64,000 nucleotides of DNA, taken from positions 62,001 through 126,000 of the forward strand of contig WBMZ01012776.1 of assembly GCA_013400975.1 (NCBI GenBank), read 5' to 3'. Both the position numbers and the translations under genes were made by a program. The notes beneath the pieces are model-generated. The model was given only the letters and a program-made list of their open reading frames with translations, did not search any database and was not told the origin of the DNA. Origin of the DNA: Atrichornis clamosus. Lineage: Eukaryota > Chordata > Aves > Passeriformes > Menuridae. Numbering within the stretch: position 1 is the first letter of the stretch; each line of letters begins with the position of its first letter. Shown here one piece after another: positions 12,001-24,500 of the stretch.

Positions 12001-15000
12001 GATCTTCTGAAAAATGAATGGACTGGCAGTGTAACTTACATCTTTAAATAGTGTAAAAAAAAAAAAAATCAATTTAGCTGTCCAGATACTCAAATGCGGA
12101 AATAACTCACCTTAAATAACCTGAGTTGTGTCTGGACAAGATGTTTCTTTACAGTTGCTATTTATGGAGCTTTCATCGGTATCAACTTTACTGATGTCTA
12201 GTAGTTGGTAGCAAGGGCATTTATAACCTCGGGTCCTATGTTCAACTCCTGGTTAAATTTATTTTTGCTACTTCTTGTCATGAAAGTGTGCTGCTTGTAC
12301 ACTTACAGCAAGTAAAAGATCTTCCTCAGGATCCTTGTGTAAACAGTTTGTATGTGATGTTATGGAAATACTTCTAGTTAGGCAGGAAATAGTACAGCTG
12401 GGAACATCTGTGGTGAAATTCTTTTAATGAAAGCTCATCCTTTTCTCAAAGAGGACTAGCAGTCCTTCAGTAGAAAAGTCACAGTGTTACAAATAATAGT
12501 CATTAATTGCTTCATTTCTGTAATAATAATTTTAGACTCTCAGGTACTACTTATATCAGAAGCACCTAAATTATTAAAAATGTTATGTTTGTATTTATTA
12601 CAAGACTAGACTTTGTGCTAAGCCTTTTCAAATATTTTAAGTGGTAAAACAGGATTATTGGAAATGCTTTTAGCAAAAGAATAAGTGAACTTTTTTATAA
12701 AGCCAGTTGCAATTTATTCTACTCCAAATAAAACAGAAGGCTAGAAAAATTTGCTTTTCTTAGCCATAAGCATGGACCACTTGCATAATGACTATAATGT
12801 GGCTTGCTTATTTTCACAAATATTACTGTAGAATCTGCTACCTGCTTAACTCACTTATCAAAACATTTTGCCAATTAAAAAGAAAAGAGGTCCTGATATG
12901 AAATGAGTAGCATAACAGTGTTAAACCTGTATTTCTTTATTTCAGGAGGGACCCCTTAGGATTTAAGGTCAAGAAAGGCAAGATGCATGTGTAATGTGCA
13001 GTGAATATTTTTCTTGCTGCCTTTTTTAGTGGCACAAGTAAAGGTGTTTGTATTTGGAGATTTTTCTCAGGGATTAACTTCACGTATGGTTTTTGGTTCT
13101 TGTGATAAGTTTTAGGTATATTCTAGTGAACACCACAGTTACCTGAGGTATCAGTTCCACAAGAAAATTTCTGCACTCTTCTTTCCCTCTCTCCCTGCCA
13201 GTCAGGCAAAAATCCATCTGCCATCTATGTAGTTTGTTAGCTTGAACAGAAGAGACTCAGGGGGAACATTAAATGCAAGCAATAAAGTACTGAATGTTTT
13301 AAACCTTCTCCGCATGAACTTACTGGTCTCTACAGCAGGCATGGCAAGCAGTCACTCCTTGAGGGGAGCACAGGTACCTGTCGGGCAGCCTTTGCCAAAG
13401 TGGTCTTCAGCTGTGCAGTTTGGTTAGAAGTCACTGGAAAGAGAAGTCCCTTAACTGCTCAGCAGGCAGCGGAAGGACTCTGCGCCTCTCAAAGGGTGGA
13501 GACATATTTTTGGCTAATGAAAGTGCTGGATGCTGCCCTGTTCTCTGCCTTGTTTTCAGCTTGGGGAGATGATTTCACATAGGCTCCGATAGGTTGCACA
13601 TAGGCTGTTCCTGAAACAATGGTGTGCAATGTCCTAGGCACATCCCTGGGGAGGTATGCTTGCTGTTTAATAGCAGGAAAACTGGTTAACATGACAGGAA
13701 ATACACAAATAGGTCCTTAACCATGATGTGGTGACTGCCAAGATTTATATAAGTGCATTTTGTGTTTATTTTGAAAAGGGGGTGTTTTGGCAGCACTTTG
13801 AGCTGGTATGAGGCACTTGAGATGCAATATTTTCTGTCTTGAACTTGCAGTGAAGCATGGAAGATTGAGTTCGCATGGATGATTTTAACCAGCAGCAACT
13901 GAAGTGGTTCTATTAAGATGCTATTCTATTCTGTTGACCAGCAAATGGTGTTTCACTGCTATGGTAGCTTTAAAGTGCCATTTCAAGGTTAATTTTAGAC
14001 ACATGTTCAACTACATTGGTATTCCAGCATTGGTATGCTATGCTGCTGCCTCCTGAAATACATATTCCTAAAGTTGTGAGTTTGTCTCTAAATTTTCTTT
14101 CATTCTGCAGGGACTTTACTTCATGTTGTGTTGATATGTGTAATCAAAAGTATGAATAACACAAGTGCTTAAACTGTAAATTGGAAAAATGGCTTCCACT
14201 GTGTGAACCAGCCCCGTGGGGATGATTACATGTAAAAAAAATGTTTCTAATGCCTTAGAAAATCAGTAGTGATCTAGAATAACTCATAGTTTTAACTGAA
14301 CTATGAAACAGTTGTAGAAATAGGTGCTTCTCTACTTACATACAGGAAAAGTGTAATGCAACTTCCCTTACGTGATTTTGCAGGCGTACCAGGGTAGTCA
14401 CCTGCCATGTAATGGTGTGTCTCTGCCCTGTTGTATGGAAATGATGGGACAGACTAACACTTTTTGTAAAGTAATTGCTTGGTTAATCTTTAGTCATGGG
14501 AAAACACCAAATTTGGAACTGATTCTGAACTCACTGAATGAAGTCGGTGTAGCTGGAGAGGAGCAGCCTGCTGAGCTGCCATTTTGCACTGTGATTGAAA
14601 CCAGTCAAGATATTGATTGGAACAAAGTCTTTGAGTGATACCATAGTTGACAATGTTGAAACCTCTGCATTAGCATTTTCTGCATATCCCATAAGAGTGC
14701 TAGGACTGATTCTTGAAAGGATTTGGGAAATTGAACAGTTACTGTAAATTTTGCTTTTCTCAGTTCATTTCTATCCTATAAGCTTAATTGTACCTATATC
14801 ATCACTGATTTTTCTTTTTTTTTTAAATCTGTGGGAAAAATTCATATCCTAGCTTGGTCTCTGAATTGGTTTGTGCTCTATTTTATACTCAGAAATTTGT
14901 GACTTCTCTACAAAGTGAATCTGTATGTATCAAAAAGGAGAATTTGGATGTTAGCTATTGGTTTTGTAACTTGAAATTGCAAACTGTGGTCATCAATTTT

Positions 15001-17882
15001 ATGAGGAAAATGTTAGAATCGAACTTCTTAGTGATCTTTTGGTAGATAAAGTATGATTATTATGGATAACTTAGCACTATTTATAGTGCTTCCTATGTGA
15101 CTAGAAGTGCTATCACCTTGCCTTTTAAAGAACATTATCAGTGAATTTGATTATAATATGGATTTGTCTCTAAATGGCAAGAGTTTCATAGTGTTTTAGC
15201 TTCAGAAACAGTTTTGGCACAAAGGCAATAATACAAAATACAGGCAAGGCTCTGGAGGCTCTTTAAATTCCCACTGTCTGCCCTACTTTTTCTTCCGTAA
15301 TATCCTTTAGGCAGCATTTCAGTGCCATGGTTAAGTCAGTGACATTTGTTAGAGTCATATAACATCAGCTCATACTAGTGTGATTAAATAAATAGCTTCT
15401 GAGTTCAAACTAAAAGCCATTCTGTCCCCTCTATCCAAGATAGCTGCAGGAACTGCACAAGAAAAAGCGTTGCATATTAAGGTGCTAGTCTTGTGGTCAA
15501 AAATGTTTTGTCCAAGTCTCTTTTCTGTACAGTTGTTTTCGAGGGAAGTTTATGGTTCCTTGCAAATTACTAAGCCTTACCTATACTCTTACTCTGAAGA
15601 ACTTTGAGTAGTTGAAAAAAAAATTAGAATATCAAATTCTTGAACCTAGCATTAGTCTGAGCTAACATATTTTCTGACAATTAACTAATTTGTTGGTTGT
15701 GAAGAAAGAATTACTATGTTGAATTAGGAGACACAATTGATGAAGTTCAGTGATTAAGTCAAAGTTCGAAATTAGTTCTGGGTTGATTGGTTTGTTGAGG
15801 TTTTTTGCCTTTACTGCAACAAAGTAGACCTCCATAGTACATGAGCCGACAGTAGCTTGCAGACTTAAAAGCTTAATTCTGTGTGCTGTAAGAGTCCTGT
15901 TTGGATTTGTTTGGAGTTCTTCCTAGTCCTTCCTAGGGTTGTTGGAGCCAAGTTTTATACATAGATATGGAATTAATTTATGATACTAAAAGTTAAGTCT
16001 GAACTTCTCTTACTTGGATTTGTAAATAACAGGGTCTCTCCCAGTTGCTTGACGTTTATCCCTAGCATACTTACAATGCTTGCCAGCTCTTCTGGAAGGA
16101 AGCATGTTAACAAGTAGTTGAAAAATAATTAAGCTCTCTTCATATCTGACTTTCCAGAACATAAGAGGCTGATTTGCATGCATGAGAGCAGAAGAGAAAG
16201 CTCAGCTAGCCTGTTAATGTCTGTGTGAAATGTGGCATGAAGAGAGACTAAAGTCAGTGATTTAATCTATGTGAAATCAGATTAGGTTTCATTTGGAAAA
16301 AAAGGTATAATGAAAAAAATGCAGCAAGATGTTTTGTGGTAAGACTTAAAGCACTTGAGCAGTCTGGTGAAATGCCTTTTGTGTCTAGGTAGTTTTTACC
16401 TTGCTTCAGTAAGGAGTGATGTAAATGGTTTCTGGAGGCTTCTTCCAGCCCTGTGTTCCTGATGTTGAGCGTGGTAGGGTGGACTACAGTATTAAAGAAG
16501 GAATGCGTTCCAAGTGTTGCAGCTTAAATGGCTTCTCCCTTTCTAGCTGTGTTTCAGCCATTTCATCCCTGGTAACATGTGAGAGCTGGGATCTTCACAA
16601 AGGCTGGAAAGGGAAGAAGGCTGTATTGATGTTGTTCTGCTCCGTGGTCTTGTGTGAGGGTTTTCTACACATGTGTGGATATATAGTGGTCTCCTTTCTG
16701 TAACATTACACACACACTCCCTGAGTGTATCAACAAAGGATATGAAGTTACAAAGGGATCCGAATTTGTACCTGGGAGGCAATTAACTGGATCTGGGAAG
16801 GGTTTGCTGATAGTATGAACTGTTCATTGTGGGATTCCCTGTCCCCGTTAACTCTGGATCCTGATTTTATAGACAGAGGCTGCAGAACGAAGGGCTAAAA
16901 TGTGCCATGTCCTGTACTTGCAATGAAGCAGTAGAGGGCACCAGACAGTAAGGAGCAACTTCTTGTGCAGGAGTTAGAAAGGGAGAGAACAGACTCAGAG
17001 GAAATACGAGCAGAGGGGAGAGACATCAGTCTTCAACATCACTCCATGACCGGTTTTTTGGGAAGTGCTGTGTTTCGTGGATGACAAGGCACAGCTGCAA
17101 CTGTAACAAAAATGAGAAGTGCGTCAGATGTTTCTTCGCCTACTCAGGGAAATGCCTGAACTATAAGCTGACTTAGAGGTAAACCCCTTATCTAAAATAT
17201 TTGCTAGCTTGCAATATAGCAATTTTTTTCATTGTAAAGCTATGAAACTCAAAGATTTAAGGTTGCCTGTGGTGTATATGATGAACTGATGTAGCAGAAT
17301 TCAAATACCTTAACTGAGGATAATGGATTAAGTAGAATAGTTCAGTCTTTAATTCAGTCTTCATTGGCCAAAGCATCAGCACACTGTAACATCCTCGTGC
17401 AAATACTTTGTCTTGTCATCTTTGTCATTAAAAATGGATGATAGTGGGAGTTTTTTTAAGATGGATGAAGTATTTTCATTAATGTACATATGGCCAGTCC
17501 CTCTCATATCAAAACACCCATGCTCTAGGCCTTTTAGTACGGTAAACTAGTTCTGCCATCTTCCCTTTCCTTTTCTCTTCCCTCATAGAGTAGTATGTAG
17601 CACTGTATGGGTAACTACCACATGTTAGGCTTCGTCCTAGTTCAGAATAAGCTAAAAAAACCTGAAACATTGATATTGCCCTTAGTTGGTGTAGAAAATA
17701 GCCAGGACAACTCTGATGCCCTGGTAGTCTAGCTGGTACATGCTAGAGTTGTTTTCTGTACATTGCATTGCATTTCAAATTTGTTTGGTTTGCAGTCATC
17801 TCAATATATAGTGAGCTTATTAACATTTTTACCTTTGTAGTTGATGTGTGACTCGTATTCATGCTTGATATGCACTAGCTAG
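6063..17882 (+). other. MTUS1: MTUS1 intron (first part), no gene seen
   Basis: This is the first half of the 24.5-kb intron between the ATIP1 exon and the first shared exon. Only random open frames occur. It holds low-complexity patches: a GGTTT-type G/T run at about 7998-8046, an A run near 12056-12068, and a 20-bp perfect AT palindrome at 10723-10742. No RNA gene or exon is supported. Confidence 0.7.
10723..10748. repeat. TTAA-rich inverted repeat
   Basis: This is a run of overlapping ATTAAT units. Bases 10723-10742 read the same on both strands, a perfect 20-bp palindrome, and the run continues for six more bases. It is intronic, low-complexity, and has no known role. Confidence 0.8.
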
Positions 17883-18029
17883 ATCACACAGAGTCACATA
17901 GAACCACACATATTATTCTGAAGTGGAAGGGACCCACAAGGATCTTGAGTCCAGCTCGCAAGTGAATGGGCATACAGGGATCAAACCCACAACCATGGCA
18001 TCATTAGCACCATGCTCTAGCCAACTGAG
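17883..18029 (-). mobile_element. tRNA-Ile-derived SINE with CR1-type tail (TguSINE1-like), 5'-truncated
   Basis: Read on the minus strand, the element begins with CTCAGTTGGCTAGAGC and continues through GTGCTAATGATGCC to GGTTTGATCCC. This matches a tRNA-Ile(AAU) gene from the D arm through the anticodon region to the pol III B box, which is at plus positions 17978-17987. It is followed by a CR1-like 3' tail (GGACTCAAGATCC, then GGGTCCCTTCCACTTC, then repeated GATTCTRTG-like octamers near 17885-17910). The first roughly 10 nt of the tRNA head are missing, as is usual for 5'-truncated CR1-mobilised copies. This architecture is known as TguSINE1 in passerines. It lies antisense in an MTUS1 intron. 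Confidence 0.8.
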
Positions 18030-19756
18030 GTATGAAAACTTAATTCAGTTCTACTTATTATAGTTCCTGTAAGCTTGGCAACCTATATTGTGAATGCAGT
18101 AGTAAGATAAAATCACTTTGTATCATAGGTGTTCTAAACCCAACTAGTGCTTCTGTAAGATACAGCCGTGGTACCTAAGGTAAAAAGTGTTATGGGCACC
18201 ATGCTGAGATATCAGGGTTTTAGTTAGGCTTGTGTCTGCACTGTGCATGTAACAGACATCTGTCTGCATTAATTATACACTTAAAAGAGTTCCAGACTTA
18301 AACACATTTGTGAAATGTGACTTCTAAAGATTATCCCTTTCAAGCTTTTATTCTGCTAGGAAATTTGGACATTTGCTATTTGGTTTCTTACTGTCTTCCC
18401 TGCTGTCGTCACTGACTTTGCCAGTGCACCATTCCCCAATTTGACAAAGTAAGTAGCGATTTGACATCATCTCACCCAATACTAGCTTTGTAATCATCAA
18501 GACTGAAAAAGAAACAACTCCTGATGAAATGACAAAGAAATGTATAACACTAGAACAGCATAGGGCACAGTTCAAGTGTCTTGATCATTAGAATTTCCTT
18601 CAAAACTTGCTCTTTAAAAAATGCACACACTCGTTGATGAGGCAGTTGCAGCAATAAAATGAGTTGAGCTAACGCTTGTTCTTGTACTTTTATTTTGGAA
18701 CTCACCAGCAATTTGAAAAGTAATGCATTTTCTCAGATATAGTTTAGGTATCTGTACAAATAACATAATCCAGCTTCTTGTGAAGCTTCAGTATAAGGTT
18801 AAAACATAAGGTTTTAAAACATAAATTATAATCTTAATGAATCTGAATAAGACTAATGGAACATGAAGATTCAGTATAGTAACAGATCTATTATCAGATT
18901 ACTGGCAAATGGAAATGTGTCATTAACATGCTTCCTATAGGGGGAAAAGCAGTATTCCAGGAAATAAGAAGTGCACTGGACAGTGCCCTAAAACAGTTAG
19001 ACAAGCTCCAGAGTTTTATTCTGTAGGACAGGTGATGTTGCAGGGAAACAGAGACACATCAGTGTTGATTACTTGCATGAAGGCATGTTTTTGGTTGAGA
19101 AATACTGAGGTTTTAATGGATTGTTAATTTTAACAAGCACATACCATCAGGGAACCCAGTTTAAAGGTCGTCATATGGGTAGGAATCTGTTGGGGTAGAG
19201 ACAGGAAAGATGTACTGAGGCTTATCTAGGAGCCTCACTGCAATGTCACTTTCGGATTTTTGGTGTTTTGCATGCCTTGGATTCCTGGCTGCATAAAGTT
19301 TCTCCCAGTTGCAGGGAGAGCGCTTTCTCTCTCATGAAAAGATGGCAGCAGCATGCTTACAGCCCAACAGAAGAAGTCCACTGCAGGGCAGAAGGCTTGC
19401 TACACTCTGTGGATGATCAGATCAGAGCCTGAAACAGTGTCAAGTATGTGTCAGGTTAACTGGCAAGGAGTAGGCTGGCATCCCTCTTCAGAAGAACCCT
19501 TGTGCAGGAGTGAAGGACTGCTTGCGGTTGCTACGCCTGTTGTGGAATTGTGCAAAAGCTTGCTTAGAAAGGTGTGCAGTTGAAAAACTGGCCTTGCTTG
19601 CCAACTCTTGGTTTCTGCATTTTCAGTTTCCTCTTCCACCCATGTTTCTGTGTGAAGCATGTCATAATGAAATGGCGTTCTTGGTTCATGCTCCATTTGT
19701 TGTGACAAGTGAGAAGCTAATAGACCTGCATGCTTTTAATTATTATATTACAGATC
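18030..19756 (+). other. MTUS1: MTUS1 intron between SINE and CR1, nothing recognised
   Basis: Unique-looking AT-rich intronic sequence. No exon, RNA gene or repeat family was recognised. Confidence 0.6.
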
Positions 19757-21550
19757 CTAGGTAGAATAATTGAATCATTAAGATTAGAAAAGACCTCCAA
19801 GACTGAGTCCAACTTTTGACAGACCACCTCCATGTCAACTAAACCATAGCACTAAGGGCCATATCCCATTGTTTCTTGAACACTTCAAGGGAACACTCCA
19901 CCACCTCCCTGGGCAGCCCATTCCAGTACTTAATCAGCCTTTCAGTGAAGAAATGCTTTCTGATGTCCAATCTGAACTTCCCCTGGCACAGCTTGAAACC
20001 CTTTCTTCTTGTCCTGTCACTAGTTGCCTAGGAAAAAAGGCTGACTCCCACCTTGCCACAACCTCCTTTCAGGCAGCTGTAGAGAGTGATAAGGTCTCCC
20101 CTGAGCCTCCTTTTTTCCAGGCTAAACAACCCCAGCTCCCTCAGCCACTCCTCATATGACTTATTCTCTAGACCATTAACCAGCTCTGTTGCCCTTCTCT
20201 GGACACACTTCAGCACCTCAATGTCTATTTTAGAGTGAGTGGTCCAGAACTGGACACAGGACTCGAGGTGTGGCCTCACCAGTGCCGAGTACAAAGAGAC
20301 AATCCCTTCCCTGGACCTGCTGGCCACACTAGTTCAGACACAAGCCAGGATGCCACTGGCCTTCTTGGCCACCTGGGCACATACTAGCTCATATTTAGCT
20401 GCTGTCAACCAGCACCCCCAGGTCCTTTTCCACTGGGCAGCTTTCCAGCCACTCTTCCCCCAGCCTGTAGTGCTGCCAGGGATTGTTGTGATTGAAGTGC
20501 AGGACCTGGCACTTCACCTTATTGAACGTTACACTTTTGGCCTTTCCTGTCCAGATCCCTCTGGGAACCCTGGTAGTGACCAGCTGCCGACTGGATGTAG
20601 CACCATTCACCGCCACTTTCTGGGTCCGGCCATCCAGTCAGTTTTTAACCCTGTGGAAGGTTCACCTATATAAGCCATGGGCTGCCAGCTTCTCCGGGAG
20701 AATGCTGTGGGAGACAGTGTCAAAAGCTTTACTGAAGTCCAGCTAGACAACATCCACAGCTTTCCCCTCATCCACTAGGCAGGTCACCTGGTCATAAAAG
20801 GAAATCAGGTTAGTCAAATGGGACCTGCCTTTCCTAAACCCATACTGGCTGGGCCTGATCCCCTGGTTGTCCTTTACTTGCCCTGTGATAGCACTCAAGA
20901 TAATCTGTTCCATAACCTTCACCTGCATGGGGGTCAGGCTGACAGCCCTGTAGTTCCACATACAACTCTCTGACCCTTCTTGTAGATGGGTGTCACATTG
21001 GCCAATCTCCAGTCATCTGGAACCTCCCCAGTTAACCAGGACTGAATGACAGAGAGTGGCTTGGCAAGTTCTTCCACCAGCTCCCTCAGTACCCCTGGGT
21101 GGATCCCACCCGGCCCCACAGACTTGTGAGTGTCTGAGTGGCACAGCATGTCACTAACTACTTCCCACAGGATTGCAGAGGGCCTCTTCTGGTCCCTGTC
21201 CCTGTCTGGCTCAGGGGGCTGGTTGTCCTGAGGATAACCAGTCTTTCTGCTGAACACTGAGGCAAAAATGGCAGTAAGTAACTCAGCTTATCTCATCCTT
21301 GGTGACAGTGTTCCCCCTGCATCCAATAAAAGATGGAGACTTTCCTTGTTCCTGCTTTTGTTGTTAATGCATTTATAAAAAACCTTTTAATCTTTCACAA
21401 CAATGGTCAGATTGATTTCTCGCTGAGATTTTGCCTTTCTGACTTTCTCTCTCCATGACCTAACGACATCCATGTATTCTTCCTGAGTTGTCTGCCCCTT
21501 CTTCCAAAGGTCGTAAACTCCTTTTTTTTTTTCCCTGAGTTCCAGTGAAA
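19757..21550 (-). mobile_element. CR1 LINE, 5'-truncated and decayed, antisense to MTUS1
   Basis: On the minus strand this carries the 3' portion of CR1 ORF2. Reading from 21550 down there is a pre-RT segment (about 21540-21390, with LWKKGQTTQEEY), the RT N-terminal part (about 21190-20970, with GPGGIHPGVLRELVEELAKP and TPIYKKGQ), the block NYRAVSLTPMQVKVMEQIIL then QYGFRKGRSHLTNLISFYDQ (20955-20770), and the thumb/C-terminal part (EKDLGVLVD near 20400; [33 protein letters not shown] at 20300-20060). The 3'UTR-like end reaches about 19757 with a degenerate AATTGAATCATTAAG terminus. The frame is broken repeatedly. Between VTTRVPRGI and [11 protein letters not shown] about 60-70 residues containing the FADD catalytic box are missing. 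It cannot be active. Confidence 0.9.
20028..21257 (-). pseudogene. CR1 reverse transcriptase ORF2 remnant
   Basis: These are the coding remains inside the CR1 copy, in at least four minus-strand frame segments (about 21257-20934, 20961-20743, 20616-20395, 20327-20028) separated by frameshifts and stops. RT motifs upstream of the catalytic centre are present. The segment that should carry the FADD aspartates is deleted near 20580-20560. The endonuclease domain is absent through 5' truncation. Confidence 0.85.
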
Positions 21551-24500
21551 GAAACAAACTAAGTACCAGTTTTAGACTGCATGACTCTCGTGTGGTCCAT
21601 AAACATTTGATTTCTTCCCTAATAGTCAGCTTTGTAACGGACAGGGAAGCGTCTGACATGCTAATAGGTTTTGTTTCAGAAGAGACTTGCTCCTTCCAGC
21701 ATGAAACCCTGTGTGGCCAGTGCTGCAAGATATGCATGTGTTAAGCATGTGGTTAAAACATTAAACAGGCAGAGCTCTTTGAAGAACATAAATACTTCCA
21801 AGATTTCCCCTTCCTTTTCATTATTGTGTATACAAAGAGAATATCCAGTTCTGTGGTTAGAAGTGGGGAGTGAAAAGGGATGGATTTAAAATGCTGCACT
21901 GAGGCTAGAAGTCAGTGCTGTAATGACTTTAAGTTAGCACATGAGTTGACATGAGAGGATAGACACAGACTTCAGGAACAGTATTTCAAACTGAATGCTT
22001 GGAATAATATGTGATGACTCTGCGCTCCCCCTCCAGGCTGTACAGCTTTTAAAAAATACGTTCTGAAAAACCTTTGTGCCCCTGCAAAAAAGAGGCAGAG
22101 AGATTTCTGCTGTGTGTTTTTGTCCTGCTGAGTCAGTTTAAGCATCTAGGTCAGGTTTCACCTGCCTGCAGTTAAATTTTGTTCAGTTCTTGCAACTTTC
22201 TTAAAAGCCTCTGTGGCGGTTGATTGGTTTGTTCAGAACAACTTGAAAAGGATTTGATAACAGCTGAAATAAGCTGATGTTCCTGGACATGGGCTAGTGC
22301 CAGACCTTAAAGAAGGGAAACTCAAGGGGCTACTGTAAGAGTAAAGGAATGGGAGAGCTGCTGTACTGCTTTAGAAAGCATTTAGTTGTCATCCTGGGCT
22401 TCAGATCACGTTGATGCAGGGGGAGATGCAAGATAAGAAGTGCTGTTTCTCTTCACCCAGTTGCTTTGAGGCAAGACCAACTAAATAAGTAGCTAAAGAA
22501 GCTCCTGAGGTACAGCATCTTCTTAAGCATTTCAATTGGGCAGATTATCCAGGTGCAACTCTGAAAAGTTAAGTCTTTGCTGCAGACTAGACCTAGCTTA
22601 TGACTGGCTTGCTTCAAGTGTGAACAGAGCAAGTTGGGACTGTCTGCACCAACTTACACAGACAGGCCTGAGGCAGAGCTTAGAAACTAAACACCACTTC
22701 TTCAGGAGTGTATGTTTGTACAGTCACCAGCCTGGACTCTAAAGAGGCACAGGAGGAAGGTGTGTGTTCACCACTTGCCAAGATGGATGCAGGCAAAAAA
22801 TACAGTTGACGAAACTGTGGAGTGTCTGGGGGGGTTGGAAGACTTCCATCCAAGTCCAGCCTTGTCAGGCCCTCAGCAGACACCGTTAATTTAGTTTTGT
22901 GACTGCTTTCCCCATGTTTTTGTCTTTCCCCATGTTTTTGTCTGCCTATAGGCCAGAGCAGGAGTTTTGAAAGAATTTAGGGTGCTAATTTGCAGCTAGC
23001 TGAATTTCCAGATCCTCGCAAAGGTAATGTATGTACTGCTACAGTTTAAACCCAACAGCTTCCTTATTTGCATGAATGTTCTTAAGTTGCCCTCCCCTAA
23101 TGGCCGTAGTGTGTCATGAGGCAAACTTTAAAATGATAGCTATGAGATCAAATGGTTGATTGGTCTTTCTGTTCCATTGCTCAGATAACTTTTATACATT
23201 GCAATGGGGGAAGACAATACTAGAGCTGTAGAAATAGTGATGTTTTGTGTTTACTGGTTGGCAATTGTCTAAAAGATTTTTGTGTTTTTGTAATGCAAAA
23301 GCAATACCTTAAAAACAAAACAAAAGACCCCCCCAATACCCTCAAACATATCCTACACAAAATATACCAGATTTTATTTAAATAAGGCCTTTTTTGTTCT
23401 GCTCTAATAATTAATGTACTTTTGAGAGGAAATCAGTGGCAGAGCTTCATTTATGTTAGTCTGTGCAATCAGGAGGTTTTTTCCTAAAGAGGAGAAAATG
23501 TTAAGATACTTGACATGCATCAAGGATGAAGCAGAAGCTGATGTACAGCAGGTGAAATGGTTAATTCCAAGATGACGAATTCTAGGTTGAGAAACTTGTG
23601 CACTGATAAAAGCTGTTCTCCATCTGTCATTAGCTGTCAAGTTTTCCTGTTGAGAAACAGGTTGTAAAATTCAGAGTAGCAGCAACTTCTGTAGTCTTAA
23701 AATTTGCTTTGTAGTATTAACCTGTAAATGTAATCTTATGTGAGGTTTTAGAGTATGTTCCAGAGCGGAGAAAAGTAAAGGTAACCTGCCTGAAATCTGT
23801 GTCAAGAGGGTGATCTTCACAAATAGCTAAAGATTCCTTATGATGAATCAGACCCTCTTAGTTTAAGTGAGAAACATACCAAACATTAATTGCATTCTGG
23901 ATAAAATCAATGTATTCATATAGAGCAAGAGACCAGTTTCTAAGGACAGGTTTTCTTCAGTGTATTACATTATAGCAGAGAACACTTGGCAATTAGGGTG
24001 GGTGCACACACATGTAGAAAGGAGGCTGCAGGTTTTTGATTTGGTGATGTTAGACAGGAATGACAATTGCAGCACCTAATTTAGTCACCTGAGCTTCATC
24101 AGCAGGCTTTCAATGTAGCTTATAGAGAAAGGCTTCCCTCAAGCACTCATTGATGGCCTAGTTAGGATTCTGCTCTGAGGCAGTGTCTGGAGGAACCTGT
24201 TCCACTACAGAGGGACCAGGGAGTATTGGTTGGAGACTTTTTTTTTTACCCCCAAATGTTTTGGAGGGGGTTGTTTTGGTTTGGTTTTGGTTTTTTGTTT
24301 TTGGTTTTTTATTAACTTAGCTGAAATCACTGCCTCATGGAATCACTCTTCGTGGAATTATACTTTTAAAATCATCAGAAAATGAAACTTATGCAGGATG
24401 GCACTTGAGCTATATATCTTAGTATAAACCCAGCATTCATGTTAGCTGCCTAAAGTTTTCAGGAAGATTTAGATCTTGGATAGTTACATTCATGAGTCTG

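Noticed and set aside
17883..18029. A functional tRNA-Ile gene
   Set aside because: The tRNA-like part lacks its first bases and has substitutions in the arms. It runs into a CR1-like tail, so it is a SINE fragment, not a tRNA gene.
20239..20673. 144-codon plus-strand open frame
   Set aside because: It is the antisense shadow of the CR1 reverse transcriptase remnant.
21387..21737. 116-codon minus-strand frame as a separate gene
   Set aside because: Its C-terminal half is the 5' remnant of the CR1 ORF2 (LWKKGQTTQEEY) and the rest is flanking DNA beyond the truncation point.
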